Shown here one piece after another: positions 6,116 to 7,101 of a DNA stretch of 7,101 nt (within the stretch, counting starts at the first letter, position 1; every line of letters begins with the position of its first letter). The DNA is from Candidatus Cloacimonadota bacterium (GTDB lineage Bacteria > Cloacimonadota > Cloacimonadia > Cloacimonadales > TCS61), in NCBI GenBank assembly GCA_014382915.1, contig JACNIV010000036.1, positions 1 to 7,101 of the forward strand. Direction: 5' to 3'. A model generated the notes under the pieces. It saw nothing but the letters and a program-made list of their open reading frames with translations. It ran no database searches and was not told where the DNA came from. The translations under genes were made by a program, and so were the position numbers.

Positions 6116-6790
6116 CTATTCTAATACTCTCAAAACACCATTTTCCAGTATATAAATTTTACCCATTTTCCGGGCAATTTCCAGGTTATGGGTAACAACA
6201 ATAAACGTATGATTCTTTATTTTATTCAGCTCAACTAAAAGGTCTATCAATTCTTCACTATGTTTGGCATCCAGGTTTCCTGTAGGTTCATCGGCAAAGA
6301 TGATCTCTGGTGAATTTATCAAAGCCCTGGCAACTGCAACCCTCTGCTGTTCCCCACCGCTCAACTGGTTTGGATAATGATCTCTACGCTCATAAATATC
6401 CAGTGCTTTTAACAACTTCTGTGCTTTTCCCAGACTCTTTTTGAAATTCCTGGAAGCAAGGAACATGGGCATTGCTACATTCTCTTCAGCTGTGAAATCT
6501 TCCAGCAGGTAATGGAACTGAAAAACAAATCCGACTGTTTTATTGCGAAATTCACTAATTTTCCGATCTTTCATTTCTATCTTTTTATTTGAATAATAAA
6601 TCGCTCCATTATCCGGTTTATCAAGCATCCCCATCAGATGAAGTAAAGTGCTTTTTCCGCTGCCCGACTCACCCGTAATAGCTATCATGTCTCCAGTTTC
6701 TACTTCCAGATTTACATTTCTTAAAACTTCCAATCTGCCTGTTGCTTCCTGATAACTTTTACTTAAATTTTCTACTTTTAATAAACTCAC
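6116..6790 (-). CDS. lolD: LolD-type ABC transporter ATPase (lipoprotein-releasing system)
   Basis: The 224-residue ATPase is complete for the MacB/LolD class (E. coli LolD has 233). It powers release of outer-membrane lipoproteins from the inner membrane to the LolA-type carrier, working with the LolC/E-type permease encoded just upstream. All motifs are intact: Walker A GESGSGKST (40-48), Q-loop Q91, signature LSGGEQQR (143-150), Walker B IIFADEP (163-169), D-loop GNLD (171-174) and switch histidine H201. The stretch FQFHYLLEDFTAEENVAMP (90-108) is close to the corresponding LolD segment and separates it from general FtsE/MacB ATPases. I place the start at GTG 6790-6788 (SLLKVENLSKSY), because AGGAG sits 7 nt upstream. 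An open frame extends back to an ATG at 6913, but that would overlap the permease by about 110 nt and add an unrelated cysteine- and aromatic-rich leader. The gap to the permease stop is 14 nt. A MacB-like role in efflux is the main alternative. Confidence 0.9.
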   Translation of the reverse strand: MSLLKVENLSKSYQEATGRLEVLRNVNLEVETGDMIAITGESGSGKSTLLHLMGMLDKPDNGAIYYSNKKIEMKDRKISEFRNKTVGFVFQFHYLLEDFTAEENVAMPMFLASRNFKKSLGKAQKLLKALDIYERRDHYPNQLSGGEQQRVAVARALINSPEIIFADEPTGNLDAKHSEELIDLLVELNKIKNHTFIVVTHNLEIARKMGKIYILENGVLRVLE

Positions 6791-6797
6791 CAAACTA

Positions 6798-6802
6798 CTC
6801 CT
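6798..6802 (-). promoter_or_regulatory. Strong ribosome-binding site AGGAG deciding the ATPase start
   Basis: On the minus strand AGGAG lies 7 nt before the GTG at 6790-6788, optimal spacing. It sits inside the 14-nt gap after the permease stop (TAA 6807-6805). It is the main reason to prefer this GTG over the upstream ATG at 6913 or the TTG directly before it. Confidence 0.75.
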
Positions 6803-6804
6803 AC

Positions 6805-7101
6805 TTATGAATTTCTCAATATATCCGTTATCTCTAATTTTGCTATATTTTTCAGGGGGATAACTGAAGCAAAAAAAACGATGAACAACGATACGAAGAA
6901 GATAATAATCCAACTGATAAGACTGAATTCAACATTAATTTTATCCAGGAAATATACATCGCCTTTAAGCATGAAATAAGTCTGCCATCTTAAGAACTCG
7001 GCAATGAGAACACCCAGGATCGGCCCCAAACTTACAGCCATCACCGCAATTATAAGGGATTTTCCAATAAAGATCTTCTGTAATATTTTGTTTGTTGCAC
7101 C
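6805..7101 (-). CDS. LolC/LolE-type (FtsX superfamily) lipoprotein-releasing permease, C-terminal 98 residues (cut by right window edge)
   Basis: The reading frame is open from the window edge to TAA 6807-6805, giving 98 C-terminal residues that begin GATNKILQKIFIGKSLIIAV. This matches the last part of LolC/LolE and other FtsX-domain permeases: a GA(S/T)...I..IF segment, a transmembrane helix with conserved glycines (LIIAVMAVSLGPILGVLI), a periplasmic loop with DVYFLDKINVEFS (LolC/E-like D-V-Y-F-L-D), a final transmembrane helix (WIIIFFVSLFIVFFASVIP) and the terminal KNIAKLEITDILR, which resembles the A-x-x-x-P-x-x-x-L-R ending but lacks the usual proline. It would form the membrane channel for the ATPase encoded next. 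LolC cannot be told from LolE, or from the single fused-role LolF-type permease, without the N-terminal part. The tight spacing to the ATPase supports one operon. Confidence 0.85.
   Translation of the reverse strand, partial: GATNKILQKIFIGKSLIIAVMAVSLGPILGVLIAEFLRWQTYFMLKGDVYFLDKINVEFSLISWIIIFFVSLFIVFFASVIPLKNIAKLEITDILRNS

Noticed and set aside
6791..6913. N-terminal extension of the ATPase starting at ATG 6913 (265 residues in all)
   Set aside because: It would overlap the permease coding sequence by about 110 nt, and its leader matches nothing in LolD. The GTG at 6790 has an ideal AGGAG and gives the normal family length.

Overview
The window is AT-rich bacterial DNA in which every supported gene lies on the minus strand. 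It suggests a diderm (outer-membrane) bacterium of the Fibrobacteres-Chlorobi-Bacteroidetes sphere, most like an uncultured lineage such as Cloacimonadota. The evidence is a Lol-type lipoprotein-export cassette, a TamB-like envelope protein, and two secreted proteins of a kind abundant in those lineages: a right-handed beta-helix protein, and a protein ending in an NYPNPFNP-type FlgD-Ig/sorting-like domain. The phylum is an inference from protein style, not a demonstrated placement.

Layout in transcription order, from the right edge leftwards. (1) 7101-6805 is the C-terminal end of a LolC/LolE/FtsX-type permease cut by the window edge. (2) 6790-6116 is a LolD-type ATPase that starts 14 nt after the permease stop and has a strong ribosome-binding site. 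(3) 6100-2156 is a 1314-residue TamB/AsmA-like protein that starts 15 nt after the ATPase stop. These three form one tightly packed envelope-biogenesis operon: lipoprotein release from the inner membrane coupled to a periplasm-spanning TamB-like protein. (4) 2155-1945 is a 211-nt intergenic region with a palindrome-containing element and a candidate promoter whose -35 and -10 boxes are overlapped by an 8-bp inverted repeat. (5) 1944-586 encodes a secreted protein with a signal peptide, a beta-helix-like N-terminal cap, two W-x-x-[IV]...GY modules and an NYPNPFNP domain. (6) 585-301 is a 285-nt intergenic region unusually dense in inverted repeats, including a roughly 114-nt block that can be drawn as a multibranched fold. 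(7) 300-1 is the start of a second secreted protein, a right-handed beta-helix protein cut by the left edge.

The right half builds or maintains the outer membrane, and the left half encodes exported surface or secreted proteins. The strongest candidates for something not routinely described are the structured intergenic region at 301-585 and the protein that joins a beta-helix cap directly to downstream modules with no helix between them. I see no phage, transposase, CRISPR, tRNA or rRNA. The plus-strand open frames are antisense shadows of the minus-strand genes.
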